64,000 nucleotides of DNA from Lineus longissimus (GCF_910592395.1 NC_088315.1:7568501-7632500); one strand, 5' to 3'; numbered from the stretch's first letter, positions 16,919-44,261 are shown. Made by a program: numbers and translations. Notes: generated by a model not told the origin, from the letters alone.

Positions 16919-17581
16919 TCAGTAGATTGAGTCATTAAATGCTAAATAAAAACAGGGGTCATTTTCATAATAAGCTGTACGGCAGCTTTGCAAAATGAAC
17001 CATTTTCCAGGAGCAGTTTCTACTTTTGTTATGTGAAATGTGTCCCTTTTTATCACTGTGATTCTCGGATCCTGTACTTGCTCTCGTGAAATTGTACTTG
17101 GAACAATTATAACACCTTCACAGTTCTTTAATTCTGGGATGTATGTTGAAAAAGTGAACTGAAATGATCTTCTCACATATTCAGGAGGATGCATGTTTGA
17201 TACAATCTCGCCATTTGGACACAACTTCCAGCCATTGCTGTTTGATAACACATGAATTGATTTGTATTTAGCAAGTATCTCTAAACATTCTGGAGCAGTG
17301 AACACATTAGTTCTCTCCATCTTGAATATTTCATACATGGTAAAAGGGCCATATTTTTGCCTCGCTGGAATAGTACGATTAAGTACATAGAGATTATCAT
17401 TTATCATGACATTTCCATGAGAAATTATTTTTCTTTCTTCATTTCCCTCAAGCAGCTCATCAAAGAGCTTCTCCCCAACTACAAAAACTCCATGAACAGG
17501 ATCCTTTCCTTCAGGATAGAATGCCTGATGCAGACAGAAATTCAGAGTTGCAAGCACAGTTTTGGGGAGCGGTCCTTCCAT
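16919..17581 (-). CDS. Polinton accessory orphan protein, 220 aa
   Basis: I do not recognise this protein. It is a single uninterrupted frame with balanced composition, few low-complexity stretches and mixed strand/helix character. Visible segments include a VVGEKLFDELLEGNEERK helix (about 34-51), a YGPFTMYEIFKMERT stretch (about 76-90), an aromatic RRSFQFTFSTYIPEL strand pair (about 137-151) and a cysteine- and tyrosine-containing end. There is no signal peptide or membrane helix. It lies between the spliced gene and the divergent Cys-rich gene, in the part of the element without core genes. Length and composition argue it is a real folded protein. Possible roles include host interaction or a terminal-protein-like function, but nothing in the sequence supports either specifically. 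Confidence 0.7.
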   Translation of the reverse strand: MEGPLPKTVLATLNFCLHQAFYPEGKDPVHGVFVVGEKLFDELLEGNEERKIISHGNVMINDNLYVLNRTIPARQKYGPFTMYEIFKMERTNVFTAPECLEILAKYKSIHVLSNSNGWKLCPNGEIVSNMHPPEYVRRSFQFTFSTYIPELKNCEGVIIVPSTISREQVQDPRITVIKRDTFHITKVETAPGKWFILQSCRTAYYENDPCFYLAFNDSIY

Positions 17582-17801
17582 GTTGACGATCTCGGTCCAA
17601 ATGGATAACCAAAATGTGTTTGGTGTGTTTTGAGGATAAATTCAAATGAAGTTTGCTCAAGGTCAAGTTTGTCATTGTTCTTTAGCATGTGACCTCTCAT
17701 AATCACACACTCATATCCAATCAGATTCACTCACAAATATCACATAGTAGATAAAGAATGGACAGCATCTATCAGAGTTCATTTGAGATTAGTGCACCAC
17801 A

Positions 17802-18152
17802 ATGTCTACATATGAACAACTGCAAGCAAGTGTGCGGAAAGCACTACAACTACCAAACGTAGTTATATTTGGCACAAGATTGGAAATTATGCACGGCAGT
17901 GTGTGTGATGACTGTATTCTGGGAGATCACCATTTCCAAGACTACCACATCAAGTGTACAAACTGTGAAGCAAAGAGATGTACACACTGCTTCATGAAAA
18001 ATGTTCAAAAGGACCTAATTTTGAATAACCATATGTGTGCACATTCATGTCCATGTTTATGTACATGTGGAACAATTGATGAAGAGAGGGAATTCCTAGA
18101 CTTGGAGGAAGCTTCAATCATATACCATAGAAGTTTGACACCATCATCATAA
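17802..18152 (+). CDS. cysteine-rich accessory protein, 116 aa, opposite strand
   Basis: The only convincing plus-strand gene in the Polinton. Eleven cysteines lie between residues 35 and 89: CxxC at 35/38, 52/55 and 60/63, then Cys 79, 83, 85, 87 and 89 in a HMCAHSCPCLCTCG cluster. Paired CxxC motifs suggest zinc binding. The C-terminus is acidic (about 92-103). The layout of a short N-terminal helix, zinc-binding core and acidic tail is reminiscent of small DNA-virus regulatory proteins, but I see no LxCxE motif and do not claim homology. A poly(A) signal AATAAA lies at 18212-18217, 60 bases after the stop. It diverges from the 220-aa gene across a 220-bp spacer that probably holds both promoters. 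Confidence 0.72.
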   Translation: MSTYEQLQASVRKALQLPNVVIFGTRLEIMHGSVCDDCILGDHHFQDYHIKCTNCEAKRCTHCFMKNVQKDLILNNHMCAHSCPCLCTCGTIDEEREFLDLEEASIIYHRSLTPSS

Positions 18153-18211
18153 ACTTTTCACCCAGGGGCATCAGGAAAAACGGTCCTTTCAGGGCCAAAT
18201 ATACCTCCAAA

Positions 18212-18217
18212 AATAAA
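18212..18217 (+). terminator. poly(A) signal for the Cys-rich gene
   Basis: AATAAA about 60 bases downstream of the stop at 18152, on the same strand. Confidence 0.5.
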
Positions 18218-18775
18218 TCTCATTGTAGGCCTACAATAAGGAATAATAGATCAAAAATTCTTACCTTAGTTTAATATCCGTGAAGTTTCTGGGTATGAGA
18301 TTCTCCTGATATCACCAAAGCCACAACACAATAGACATCCGTCTCAAAAGACTATGAGTAACAGAATGATTAAACAATAATATAATCCTGATCTTAAACA
18401 AGAATCACACAAGTTGTTGAAAAATATCTGTATGTAACAAAGGGAAAAAAATAATTACCAGTACTTATGGTCAAATTAGGGTCATTAAATAAAACGGTAG
18501 CAGCATTTAGGTCGATCATCACAATTATGTTGTTCCATCGTTTATGACCTGATTAGGACAAAAATTACAAAAAATTATACATAATACCCAAACTACCATT
18601 TGGTGAATTGCACCAATCATCATTTGCATAATGTCATACATGCATTTTAGTAGAGTGCTTTGTGAAAAGTTCTAGGCAGTTGACTTTAGTCTGTACAGAG
18701 TTGGTGAAACTTTGAATGTGATATTTTTCTGAATATTGTTTTAGCAGACTCTGTTGCATGAAATAGAAAAATATT
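18218..18775. other. AT-rich non-coding Polinton segment
   Basis: Nothing recognisable: no long frame, no RNA-like structure spotted, and no clear repeats until the 147-bp tandem units that begin near 18776. Confidence 0.5.
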
Positions 18776-19216
18776 GAATGGCATACCATGTACTAACGCT
18801 TTTTGGTCCAAAGGGAAAAAGAGTGGCCAATTGTAATATGAAGTCTTCCTCCTTGAGGTTGATGTAATATATAAATAGTTCATCTATGTCTGTCATACTG
18901 TAGTTGTTCCTTATCAAAGCTGTTGCTTGGGGTACCTTATGATATCGCTTCATGTTTCAAAGAGAACAGATTGATCAATTGCAGTATGAAGTCTGCCCTC
19001 TTGTGGTTGGTGTAATATGTAAATACTTCATCTATGCATGTCATGCTACAGTTGTTCCTTATGAATGGTGATAGGTGTACCATGTAATAACGCTTTTTGT
19101 TCCAAAGAGAACAGAGTGGCCAATTGCCATATGAAGTCTTCCTCCTTGTGGTTAGCATAATATATAAATACTTCATCTATGTTTGTAATGCTATAGTTGT
19201 TCCTTATCAAAGCTGC
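18776..19216. repeat. three diverged tandem units of about 147 bp
   Basis: Units at about 18776-18924, 18925-19070 and 19071-19216. Each carries ATATGAAGTCTTCCTCCTTG-like sequence, a GTAATATATAAATA block, TTCATCTATG and a closing TAGTTGTTCCTTAT. The middle copy is the most diverged. There is no coding potential, and they lie in the right subterminal part of the Polinton. Confidence 0.8.
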
Positions 19217-19429
19217 TTTTGAATGCTGTACATGAACTTGACGTGGTATTCTTAGATATTTTACAACACCCTTAGTATTATATGTGCTGACTCGCTCTTA
19301 TTCTTTTCAGTATCTTCAAGTTAGGTCTACTATGTCACCATGTCACTAGGCTATAACCCAAATTGGTTATTTTTCACAATATCCACAAACTGGTTTACCA
19401 AGTCAAGGTCGTCTAAACTTCGGATATCT

Positions 19430-19837
19430 CAAGTATGTCAGTAGGTCAGTGGGCCATGACCCACTCTGGAGATTTTACACCATATCAAAACTAGGTCACT
19501 AGGTCACTAGGTCAGGTCAACTTTGAAAACTTCTCACACAGAAAGTAGGTCAACAGGTCAATAGGTCACTAGGTCAAAAGTTCATAACTTTCCCACTCTG
19601 GAGATTTTACATCATATCCAAACTAGGTCACTAGGTCAGGTCCAAAGTAGGTTACTAGGCCATGACCCACTCTGGAGATTTTACACCATATCCAAACTAG
19701 GTCACTAGGTCAGGTCAACTTTCAAACTTCTCATACACAAAGTAGGTCAGTAGGTCAGTAGGTCACTAGGTCAAAAGTTCATAACTTTCCCACTCTGGAG
19801 ATTTTACACCATATCCAAACTAGGTCACTAGGTCAGG
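19430..19837. repeat. tandem TIR-derived repeats rich in AGGTCA half-sites
   Basis: The inner part of the right TIR is repeated here with a period near 197 bp. Each period contains CCCACTCTGGAGATTTTACAC and clusters of AGGTCA separated by CT or GT. With the right TIR included there are about two dozen AGGTCA hexamers between 19440 and 19980. The left end carries only about one period, so the two ends are asymmetric. Confidence 0.88.
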
Positions 19838-20008
19838 TCCAAAGTAGGTTACTAGGCCATGACCCACTCTGGAGATTTTACACCATATCCAAACTAGGTC
19901 ACTAGGTCAGGTCAACTTTCAAACTTCTCATACACAAAGTAGGTCAGTAGGTCACTAGGTCACTAGGTCAAAAGTTCATAATTTTCCCCAAGTAGCCCAT
20001 ATACTACT
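19838..20008 (-). repeat. Polinton right terminal inverted repeat
   Basis: Inverse of 377-548. Read on the plus strand it contains several AGGTCA hexamers spaced by GT or CT and ends in ...ATACTACT. Internal to it the same motifs continue as tandem copies from about 19430. Confidence 0.93.
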
Positions 20009-20014
20009 GCTCTG
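20009..20014. repeat. target-site duplication, right copy
   Basis: GCTCTG directly follows the right terminus and matches 371-376 exactly. Together the two copies fix the element boundaries to the base. Confidence 0.95.
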
Positions 20015-23000
20015 TACAAACAAATGATTTCATTGCTGTGATATAAGACGGAGCCATGAAGACATTACAACTGATTGCAATTCAACCAATCGGCAGCTGC
20101 ATGCCGACCACATTCATCATGTTGTCATGCACCGTCACTGATTAAAGCGAGTAAAACATTTGCTTGCGCAGCGCTTTTACACTTTGATAAGAGGAAGAGA
20201 GAGGTGTAAAAGGGCTGCACATTTCTGGCAGAAGATCAGCATTCTTGTCACGGGCAGTCAAAGTGTGGTGAAAAGGTGTAAAGCCAAACCTAATCCAATT
20301 TTCATTTGCCTTCTCAGATCTTTATGTGTTGGGTGTTGTGAAAATTGGATTTGATCTAATCTGCTGCTTGCCCAGAAAGAGGCTGCGTCTAAAGATGATG
20401 TTTTGGACGGCAATACGACAAGATCTCGGCAGCGCTGCGACATTGGAGGGCAAATATGGCTCCGTTGCAGGTCACAGCATCTAAAATTGCTTTTGCGTGC
20501 GGCCCTTTTGAGCAAATTGGAAGTTTCAGATGCAACATAGCTGTGTTCATGCCTAACCCTGTAGATGAAGCTAGGGACCAAAATTTTGCGCTGATGGCCC
20601 ATCCACCCTATACTACGACGCTATTACCATTCTGGACATGCAACCACTGAGGAGATTACCTCCCACTCATTAGGCCAGTCATCTCGCTCCATCAAGATGA
20701 TGGTAGTGGCCGGCATCACGACTTCTCAGTCGCCCTCGGGGTAAAACGAAGAATCAAGTGATGTGGGAATCAAGTGATGTGAGAATCGAGTGATGTGATT
20801 TGCTTGTATGGTCGTGGTTGTCTTATTTATGGTCGCCTCCAGTTTAGTGACTACTGTCAAAGCTACTGAGGCACTTCTGCAGCACTTTTCTGGTCTTGGC
20901 CGGGAAAATAAAGTGGTTGACAGTATTGAAAATGTCCAGAGCTACGCCAGTAATTTGAATACGTATAAAAGGAAATGATGTAGAGAGCCCATCTGTCTCG
21001 GTGAAGTGTCTCTACTGATATTAGATTGACACTTGTTAACACGATGCTGCCTGAACTGATTACATTCCCCACGCTGTTTGAATTGCATCCGATTCTAGTA
21101 TGCTTTAACTCGACAAGTCATTTTGATTGAAGGAGTCACTCGATGTGAAGAAGTGTCGTTATCAACCGTGCAATGCGATGATTCTTGAATAAGAATCTGA
21201 ACAGAGTTGTACGAGTTAGAAACCCTCCGTTTAAAGTGTTTTTTTCCCTTCACGCAAATATTCCTTCGGTGCCAATTTTATGTTGTGTAAATGCTGCCCC
21301 TGTACTTACTTCCCAATTCTTCAGTTTACCAATTCATGAGAGAAACACATGACAGAATCATCTGTGTGATAAATGTGACTTGTTGGTGTTTGAATGAAGG
21401 AATTGATATCAAACTAGAGGTATTTGTTGTCTCACCATGCAAACACTGCAAGAGCAGAGCAAAAATTTAGGTCAAAATAGATGGGGTGGCCAAGTTTTTG
21501 GGCAAAATGAAAGGTTCTATGGAGGAGTGTCTGATGAGCCATCTGACAGTTAGGTTTCAGGTCTTTCATTTGCCATGGCAGAGGCCCCAAGCAAAAGGAA
21601 TTCCGTTTGGTGTCTCATACCAAAGTCATGGTTAATTGAAGTAAAATTACTATCCCAAGGTCTCAAGTGATGTGGCTTTGGCGAGTACCGAACCAATCAC
21701 ATCATGAGTGAGTCGCCAGGAGTCCATGCTGTTCTGTACTCGCCATTCAGTCCAATAGTCAGTGACCAGGCGGGTGATTCATGACTTCTCTGCCTCCAAT
21801 TGATTGACTAAAGTCAAGTGTGATCATTCCGTCTCAGGTCGTAACCAGCAGATATGCATGAAGTTGGCATTGTCGGTAATTTGCTCATCGAATCATATTG
21901 CTCGAGCAATTTTCCACAACGACGGAATATATACATTTGTCAGTAGCTGGTTAGGGTATGTTATTACCAAGCTGATTGGTTGTGATTGACTCGCCAGAGA
22001 TTGCCCCGAGTATCTGTCGGGTGACGGAATTTGCATTTTCTCGGCTGATTGAGGACAGTGTTGTGCTAGTAGGGCCTGTTCTAGTTTTTGAAAGTCTTAG
22101 CCGAATCAACGATGCCAGATACGCCGTGTAATTCATGTGCTGAGATGGATGTTGTAGCCCTAGAGCAGAGAGCGCTGGAGTTGCGGGAGGTGTTGACACA
22201 GACACACTCAGGTTCATATTGCCCACCGGGATGTGGTTGCGCAGTTGACATTGAAATGTCAAATTGCAGGAGAGAGTGATCGAGTGAGTGCCAAATCAAC
22301 AATTTTCATGCAGATGTTCAACCAATCTTTTGCTTAATGTAGTTGAAACACCAGGTGCCCAAGATTCCCTTGAGTATCAGTCGGGTGACGAACTTTGCGT
22401 TTGTCAGCTGATTAGGGACAGGCTCACACTTGGATGATAACCCTGTACAGGGATATCAATGAAACTTAAGACTGTTTTTTCAAGGCAGAATTTGATTTGA
22501 GAGCATATACCACAGAAAGCCTTCATTCCTCCTGGAAGTTTCATCAATCATGATTATGTCACGACTGATGATCACGTGCTGGTTTCACATGCTCTCCAAG
22601 GCTTTTCCTTCCCTAGCTAGCACACTCCACAGTAAGCTTGACTGTTCCTATTTTCATCATGATATCATTGTAGGTTGACGTCTAAATGAACGACCGGGGA
22701 CATGACTGAGTCGATTTTGATTGGTGATCTGTCACGTAAATTGATTGATCGAGCATGTTATTTACATTAATTAGTATTGGCCACAATTATCTTAGTGCTT
22801 TCTAAACAGACCGAGGGAATTGACTTCTGACTTTCCATAGATGTTGAACTCAGCTGGGATTCTGCCATTTTCCCTGCCCAGTAATTTTCTCACTGGCCCA
22901 CAGATAAACAGATTGAGAAATATCATAGTAATTTGGTGCTCAGACCTTTAGATACCCAACTGGTGATATTCCGTATTGGTTATTGGGCTATAGATATATA

Positions 23001-23100
23001 CACCTTGTGTTGTCGCGGAAAATTACACATTTGATCGAATAATGCATCCAACCATGCACCAATCAATACACATACTTACATGCACGGCCACTCAACTCTC
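20015..23100. other. host non-coding DNA (probably BRSK intron)
   Basis: No convincing exon. Short open frames occur on both strands but lack motifs or good splice context. A segment of about 65 bp is present twice, at about 21993-22055 and 22355-22420 (GAGTATCTGTCGGGTGACG and its variant), so part of this region duplicated locally. I searched by eye for the kinase glycine-loop exon and did not find it. Confidence 0.5.
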
Positions 23101-23120
23101 CGTAAATTCCGTCACCTAAA

Positions 23121-23520
23121 TGATATCATTCACATCAAAGATGTCTAAATTGGATCTCCACTTGCTTCAATGTGGAGATGATTAAGGTTTGATGATCGGA
23201 CATACGCCTGTTGAATTCGGCACAGCTGGTTTTACTCCATTTGAAAGCAAGATTGCGAGCTGTGTCCAAGACCAACCAATACCTTTTTTCCACACTTACA
23301 TGTGTCAACTCTCACCTAAAAGATATCATTCACATCAAAGATGTCTAAATAGGATCTCCACTTGCTTCAATATGGAGATGATTAAGGTTTGATGATCGGA
23401 CATACGCCTGTTGAATTCGGCACAGCTGGTTTTACTCCATTTAAAAGCAAGATTGTGAGCTGTGTCCAAGACCTACCAAGACCTTTTTTCCACACGTACA
23501 CACGTAAACTCTCACAAACC
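23121..23520. repeat. tandem duplication of about 200 bp
   Basis: GATATCATTCACATCAAAG at 23122 recurs at 23322. The following 150-200 bases (including GATGATCGGACATACGCCTG) are almost identical, so the unit is exactly or nearly 200 bp. The small frames inside it are copies of each other and not evidence of a gene. Confidence 0.88.
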
Positions 23521-23689
23521 CTGAGCAACCACCAAAAATTGCTGTTTGTAAATATCACTACTTTTGTTTCGGAATCAAAACCTCAGCTGAAATAATGATT
23601 TATTACCGCCATAAGATCTCATTGCCAACGCTAGGTTTGAAGGTAGACGAAAATATAGTGACATAGTGCCTCTTGGTCGATAACACGCT

Positions 23690-23770
23690 TTAGTGTATAT
23701 TTTCCAGTCGAGTTGCAATAACCAAAACGAAATTCATCAAACATCCACATCTACTTGGGCTACCATACAC
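23690..23770 (+). pseudogene. decayed duplicate of a BRSK kinase exon
   Basis: TTTTCCAG at about 23700-23707 is followed by a sequence closely similar to the true exon at 23890: both share a GTCGAG-like start, AATGAAACTCATCGAACATC-like middle (here with changes) and CATCCACAT..ACTTGG. The copy has substitutions that break the reading frame and lacks a clear donor. The upstream flanks also align (GTAGA...CACGCxTTxACTGTATATxTTxCAG), so the duplication covered intron plus exon. It is a non-functional relic. Confidence 0.8.
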
Positions 23771-23889
23771 TGTTTATATCCACAATAATTATACGCCCTC
23801 GATTTTCATGTTGATATTTTCAGGTTAGGATCAAGAGTAGATAGGTAGGGGCATAATCTCTTACACGCCTTTACTGTATATATTTTCAG

Positions 23890-40730
<16,841 letters not shown>

Positions 40731-41189
40731 CAATTACCGAATGCTGCATATTCGTATGTAGCAAATAGGCTTAGTTCAATGTATAGTGGGAATGTTAATG
40801 TACAGATGGCGCCTCGGCAGGGGAGGGGGAGGGGCACAAGGACCAGCGCTAGTTTTAGTGGTTATTAGGGACTTAAATCATCAGTCTGTAATTTCTCAAG
40901 GTGTATAATGTGCCCTATGATCCCTTGTTGGTGGAAACCTGACTATTAGCTGGATCAGGCCTTTCTTGTAATGTCAATTTTATTGTTACAGTAGGCTTTC
41001 CTTTGGGTGAGAATCTCAATAGTCTGAATGAAATGTTCTCAAAATAAACCCCGTAATGAGGCTGTTTTTGGTTCATCTTCAATACCAATGCCTTATCTTC
41101 ACGGTTTGCCATTTTCACTTCTATCATATTCTCATCAGAATGACGTTATTCTCAAAACCTGTCGCTGACCTCTTTGTCTTATTTTTCAG
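40731..41189 (+). other. BRSK 3' UTR and downstream spacer
   Basis: Follows the stop codon at 40730 and includes the putative poly(A) signal at 41043. No further frames are convincing. Confidence 0.6.
41043..41048 (+). terminator. possible BRSK poly(A) signal
   Basis: AATAAA about 313 bases after the BRSK stop codon on the same strand. It is the first clear one downstream. Confidence 0.4.
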
Positions 41190-42595
41190 AAACCCCTTGA
41201 TACGTGAAGAGAGCACTAATACATCTATACACACAGTGAGTGGGCACATTGTATCCTTACCCATAAGATATTGTAGTAGATGCCTCATTTACATGTGCTG
41301 CAACATTTGCTTTATCACCTAGTTGGAAATAAGTATGAAATTGGGACAGAATTGATGCCTTATAGAATGCAGAATGATACACTGCGACCATGGTTGGAAA
41401 TGGAGGTAAAATGTAAAGGGGATGTCACAAATTGCAGCAAAACTTCAAAACTTTCGAGATAATACTCTGCAAATGTGCTTTCCACAAACAGCTGGTGAGA
41501 AATTTGCTTGGCTTTCAATGTTTGCCTGACATAATTTGACTTGCAGATGCTGGTTAATTTAGGTGTTTGCTTTGCCATTTGATATTAGTGCTTGCTACAG
41601 CAAGACATTTTTTGCATTGAGGGCAAAAATGAAAAATAAATTGGGGGCAAAAGGAAAACTGTTTCTACCTGTAGGTTAAAATCCTTGATGTTAGGGCATT
41701 TGCACAGCACATGTAAATGTGGCTCTAGAATGCAGCCCTGTAGGACCCGGTGGTAGCTGCCATGCCCTATAGCCAACGTATGTCACATCACTCCCGAATG
41801 TTTGTTTGGTTTTAATTTGAAAGGGACATTAATGTTAGTCAAGTTGAGTGTAGGAACGTGTCAATAGTTGAGCTCATTTTCACCTGGACTCCAAGACTGG
41901 ACCAGTTAACTCACGACAACTTTTGGTGTATAAAGTATCGTGCCTCATTGGCCCTTATTCTGATATCCCACCACACGACCTACTCTCATAGATTTTGATC
42001 ATTTTCAGGTGGCTGGCAACTGCTTGTATTGTTTGTACCTTGTCGCCTTGTCTTTGTCATGTAACCATGTCTTAGGTTGAGCCTTTTGGGCCGAGGGGTA
42101 TTGGGAGAACACCAGCATGTTTTTTTTTTAGTTTCTTTTGGTGGTTTTTACACTGAAGTTCCCTGCAAACGAGCAATTTTTGTTGCTGAAACCTGCAATC
42201 ATGATCACATGCGACAATTATTGCTTGTGTGCGGTGGTCATTGCAGGCGTCTGCACCAAGAGTCAGTGATCGCAGTAAGTTTTACCCACTGGCGGAAAAT
42301 CGTTTTTGCACATCGCAGCAGCGATTATAATCGTGGGTTGCAGCAACAAAAACGCTTGTTTGTCCGGCCTGCTAATTACCTTTGATTTGATAGGATCCAG
42401 CTGCACCGTCGATGTCGTCCAATGGAACTCATGTTACATGTCGTCTAATCTAACTTACAGGTTTTTCCAGGATGTGACATTTCTGATTCTGATTCCAATT
42501 CTCCTCTGGAGAAGGGTCAATTTGACAGCAGAAGCAGAACAATCTGTACTTCAGCTCTGTGTAGAACTTTTTTTTGATTCTTCGAAATTGGACCA
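41190..42595 (+). CDS. possible exons of an unassigned downstream gene (A, B, C)
   Basis: I do not recognise a family. Three segments have plausible splice sites and compatible phase: 41190-41235 (acceptor TTTTTCAG, donor GTGAGT), 42247-42274 (acceptor TTGCAG, donor GTAAGT) and one starting at 42471 (acceptor TTTTTCCAG). Joined by phase, their translation stays open and is polar, with NPLIREESTNTS, APRVSDR and a DISDSDSNSPLEKG stretch. The last segment runs to a stop near 42600 and I see no donor that would join the later exons in frame. These could be alternative 3' exons of BRSK or part of another gene. Chance cannot be excluded at these lengths. Confidence 0.3.
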
Positions 42596-42732
42596 AAAAT
42601 AAGCATTTCAGAGCACATTTTCCAAATGGAAACTTATTTAGTTTTTTACTCTGGTACCTGTCACATTCCTGGTTCATGTTATTCAAATACTAATAGCTGT
42701 TTTATAACTTAGGGTATATCCCATGTGGCCAG

Positions 42733-42965
42733 TTAGGAAAAATAATGGTAGAAGCGGAAAATCTAAACTTTGACAAATTTGGATCCCGCTTTAGATTTAG
42801 TGATAGCAGTTCAGAAAAATAGTGGTAAAAGTGGAAAATCTTAACTGTGACAAATTTGGATCCAACTTTAGATTTAGTGATAGCAGTTCGGAAAAATAGT
42901 GGTAAAAGCGGAAAATCTAAACTTTGACAAATTTGGATCCCGCTTTAGATTTAGTGATACCCGCT
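42733..42965. repeat. three tandem copies of a 78-bp unit
   Basis: AATAxTGGTAxAAGxGGAAAATC ... CAAATTTGGATCC ... CTTTAGATTTAGTGATA occurs three times, with CAAATTTGG at about 42773, 42851 and 42928. Non-coding. Confidence 0.85.
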
Positions 42966-43717
42966 TTTTGGGCTGAGCTTCATTCCTGATTGAACGTTTT
43001 TTTTCTTTTCCAACGAACCTCAGATTTTGAGGTAGTTACTAATTTTGCATCAATGTTGCATGACCTGACACAACTTGGCTTCATGACGGCGCATTTTCCC
43101 AAATAGTTTGTTACACGTAGGTACTAATTCACTGGTCCTCTCCACCTCACTCTGTGTCCCCCTACCAACTCTCTAGCTGTCTTTATTGGTCATATTCATA
43201 TCTTCTTATAGATATTTACTAATATTTATCATCTAACTGTAAACGCAGATGCTAATTATTTTCATTCGAAATTGCCAAAATAATGATTAATTACTTTATT
43301 TACAAGTACAGGTAATGATGCTCAAACCATCTTCTTAATATTGATTCAGCAAAGGCTGCTTTCTCACCTAAACTATCAGGAAGATTTGCTAACTACATGT
43401 ACTAAAATATGGCAAAATATGTGAGCCATCACATTGAATTGGATTAATTGCATATAACAAATGCAGACTGCACTACACTATACATCCATACATTCTCTAG
43501 AAACCACCTATACTTGAAACCATGAGCTTTGAAATTCATCAGAAAAAAATCCTGATCAAGATCAGATAAGAAAAACATTCTGTTTTGGTTTTAAGATCAT
43601 AACCATGTCAAGATGATGTACTCTCTCAGACATATTAAAGCAATAGGCACATTCTCCAAAAAACTTAATTGCCAAGTTTGTGTGGTCATGTGACATTTTT
43701 GTAAAATTGTTTTGCAG

Positions 43718-43825
43718 AGACTTAATCGTGAATTGGAGAAGATCGACATCAACTCCAAACAGATAAAGAAAGATGCCAGCTTCCTTCGGAAGGCAATAAA
43801 TGAATACTTTTCCGATCCAGAATAA
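43718..43825 (+). CDS. probable terminal exon, coiled-coil-like, unassigned gene
   Basis: After a strong acceptor (TGTTTTGCAG), a phase-0 frame encodes RLNRELEKIDINSKQIKK followed by a short helical stretch and FSDPE, then TAA at 43823-43825. The heptad-like Leu/Ile pattern and charge are coding-like and suggest a coiled coil. A poly(A) signal AATAAA lies at 44007-44012. I do not recognise the protein. Confidence 0.5.
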   Translation, partial: RLNRELEKIDINSKQIKKDASFLRKAINEYFSDPE

Positions 43826-44261
43826 CTTAGAATTTAGTGTGCATTCGAACCAATGCGTTTATTTTGGGTACCTGTGGCTGTTGGTGCCGAGCTTTTGTGT
43901 ACACTTATGATACACAGGCAAAAGTAATCTATGACCATCAATGATTCCATGATGGAGACTCTCTGACAGTCCTGCTTTGGTTACATTGCGTCAGAGTTAA
44001 AATCGAAATAAATTTAGGCTCTCATTGCTCACCCTGATGGTATCATCCATTCGTAAAATTTGATATCCAACAGGCTCGCTAGATAATATGTGGAGCACAT
44101 CACATGGTACTCAATCAGCGTTTGAATATGCAGTTTGTGATTCAATGGAACAGGGTATCAATCTTTGTATTCTATTGCTTGGTATTTATGATTTCGCTTT
44201 CGAGATCCCGTACGTTTCCTTTAATTCCCTTCTATGATTTCTTTGCATTAACCCTTTCCAG

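Larger units (their letters stand above)
377..20008 (-). mobile_element. complete Maverick/Polinton element, about 19.6 kb
   Basis: The ends are AGTAGTATATGGGCTACTT at 377 and its exact inverse ending at 20008. The terminal inverted repeats match for about 171 bp (377-548 and 19838-20008) with about one mismatch. The element is flanked by a perfect 6-bp duplication GCTCTG (371-376 and 20009-20014), as expected of Polintons, as are the AG/CT ends and the length. The interior carries the full Polinton core set: protein-primed DNA polymerase B, retroviral-type integrase with chromodomain, packaging ATPase, adenovirus-type protease, and major and minor capsid proteins. Almost all genes are on the minus strand. 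The near-identical TIRs and perfect TSD suggest fairly recent integration. A nested MITE interrupts the integrase, so this copy probably cannot integrate by itself. Polintons are regarded as integrated virus-like elements related to adintoviruses (established knowledge). Confidence 0.96.

Noticed and set aside
17802-18152. Retinoblastoma-binding LxCxE motif in the Cys-rich protein
   Set aside because: LCTCG has the Cys in the wrong place and lacks the Glu, so no such motif is present.
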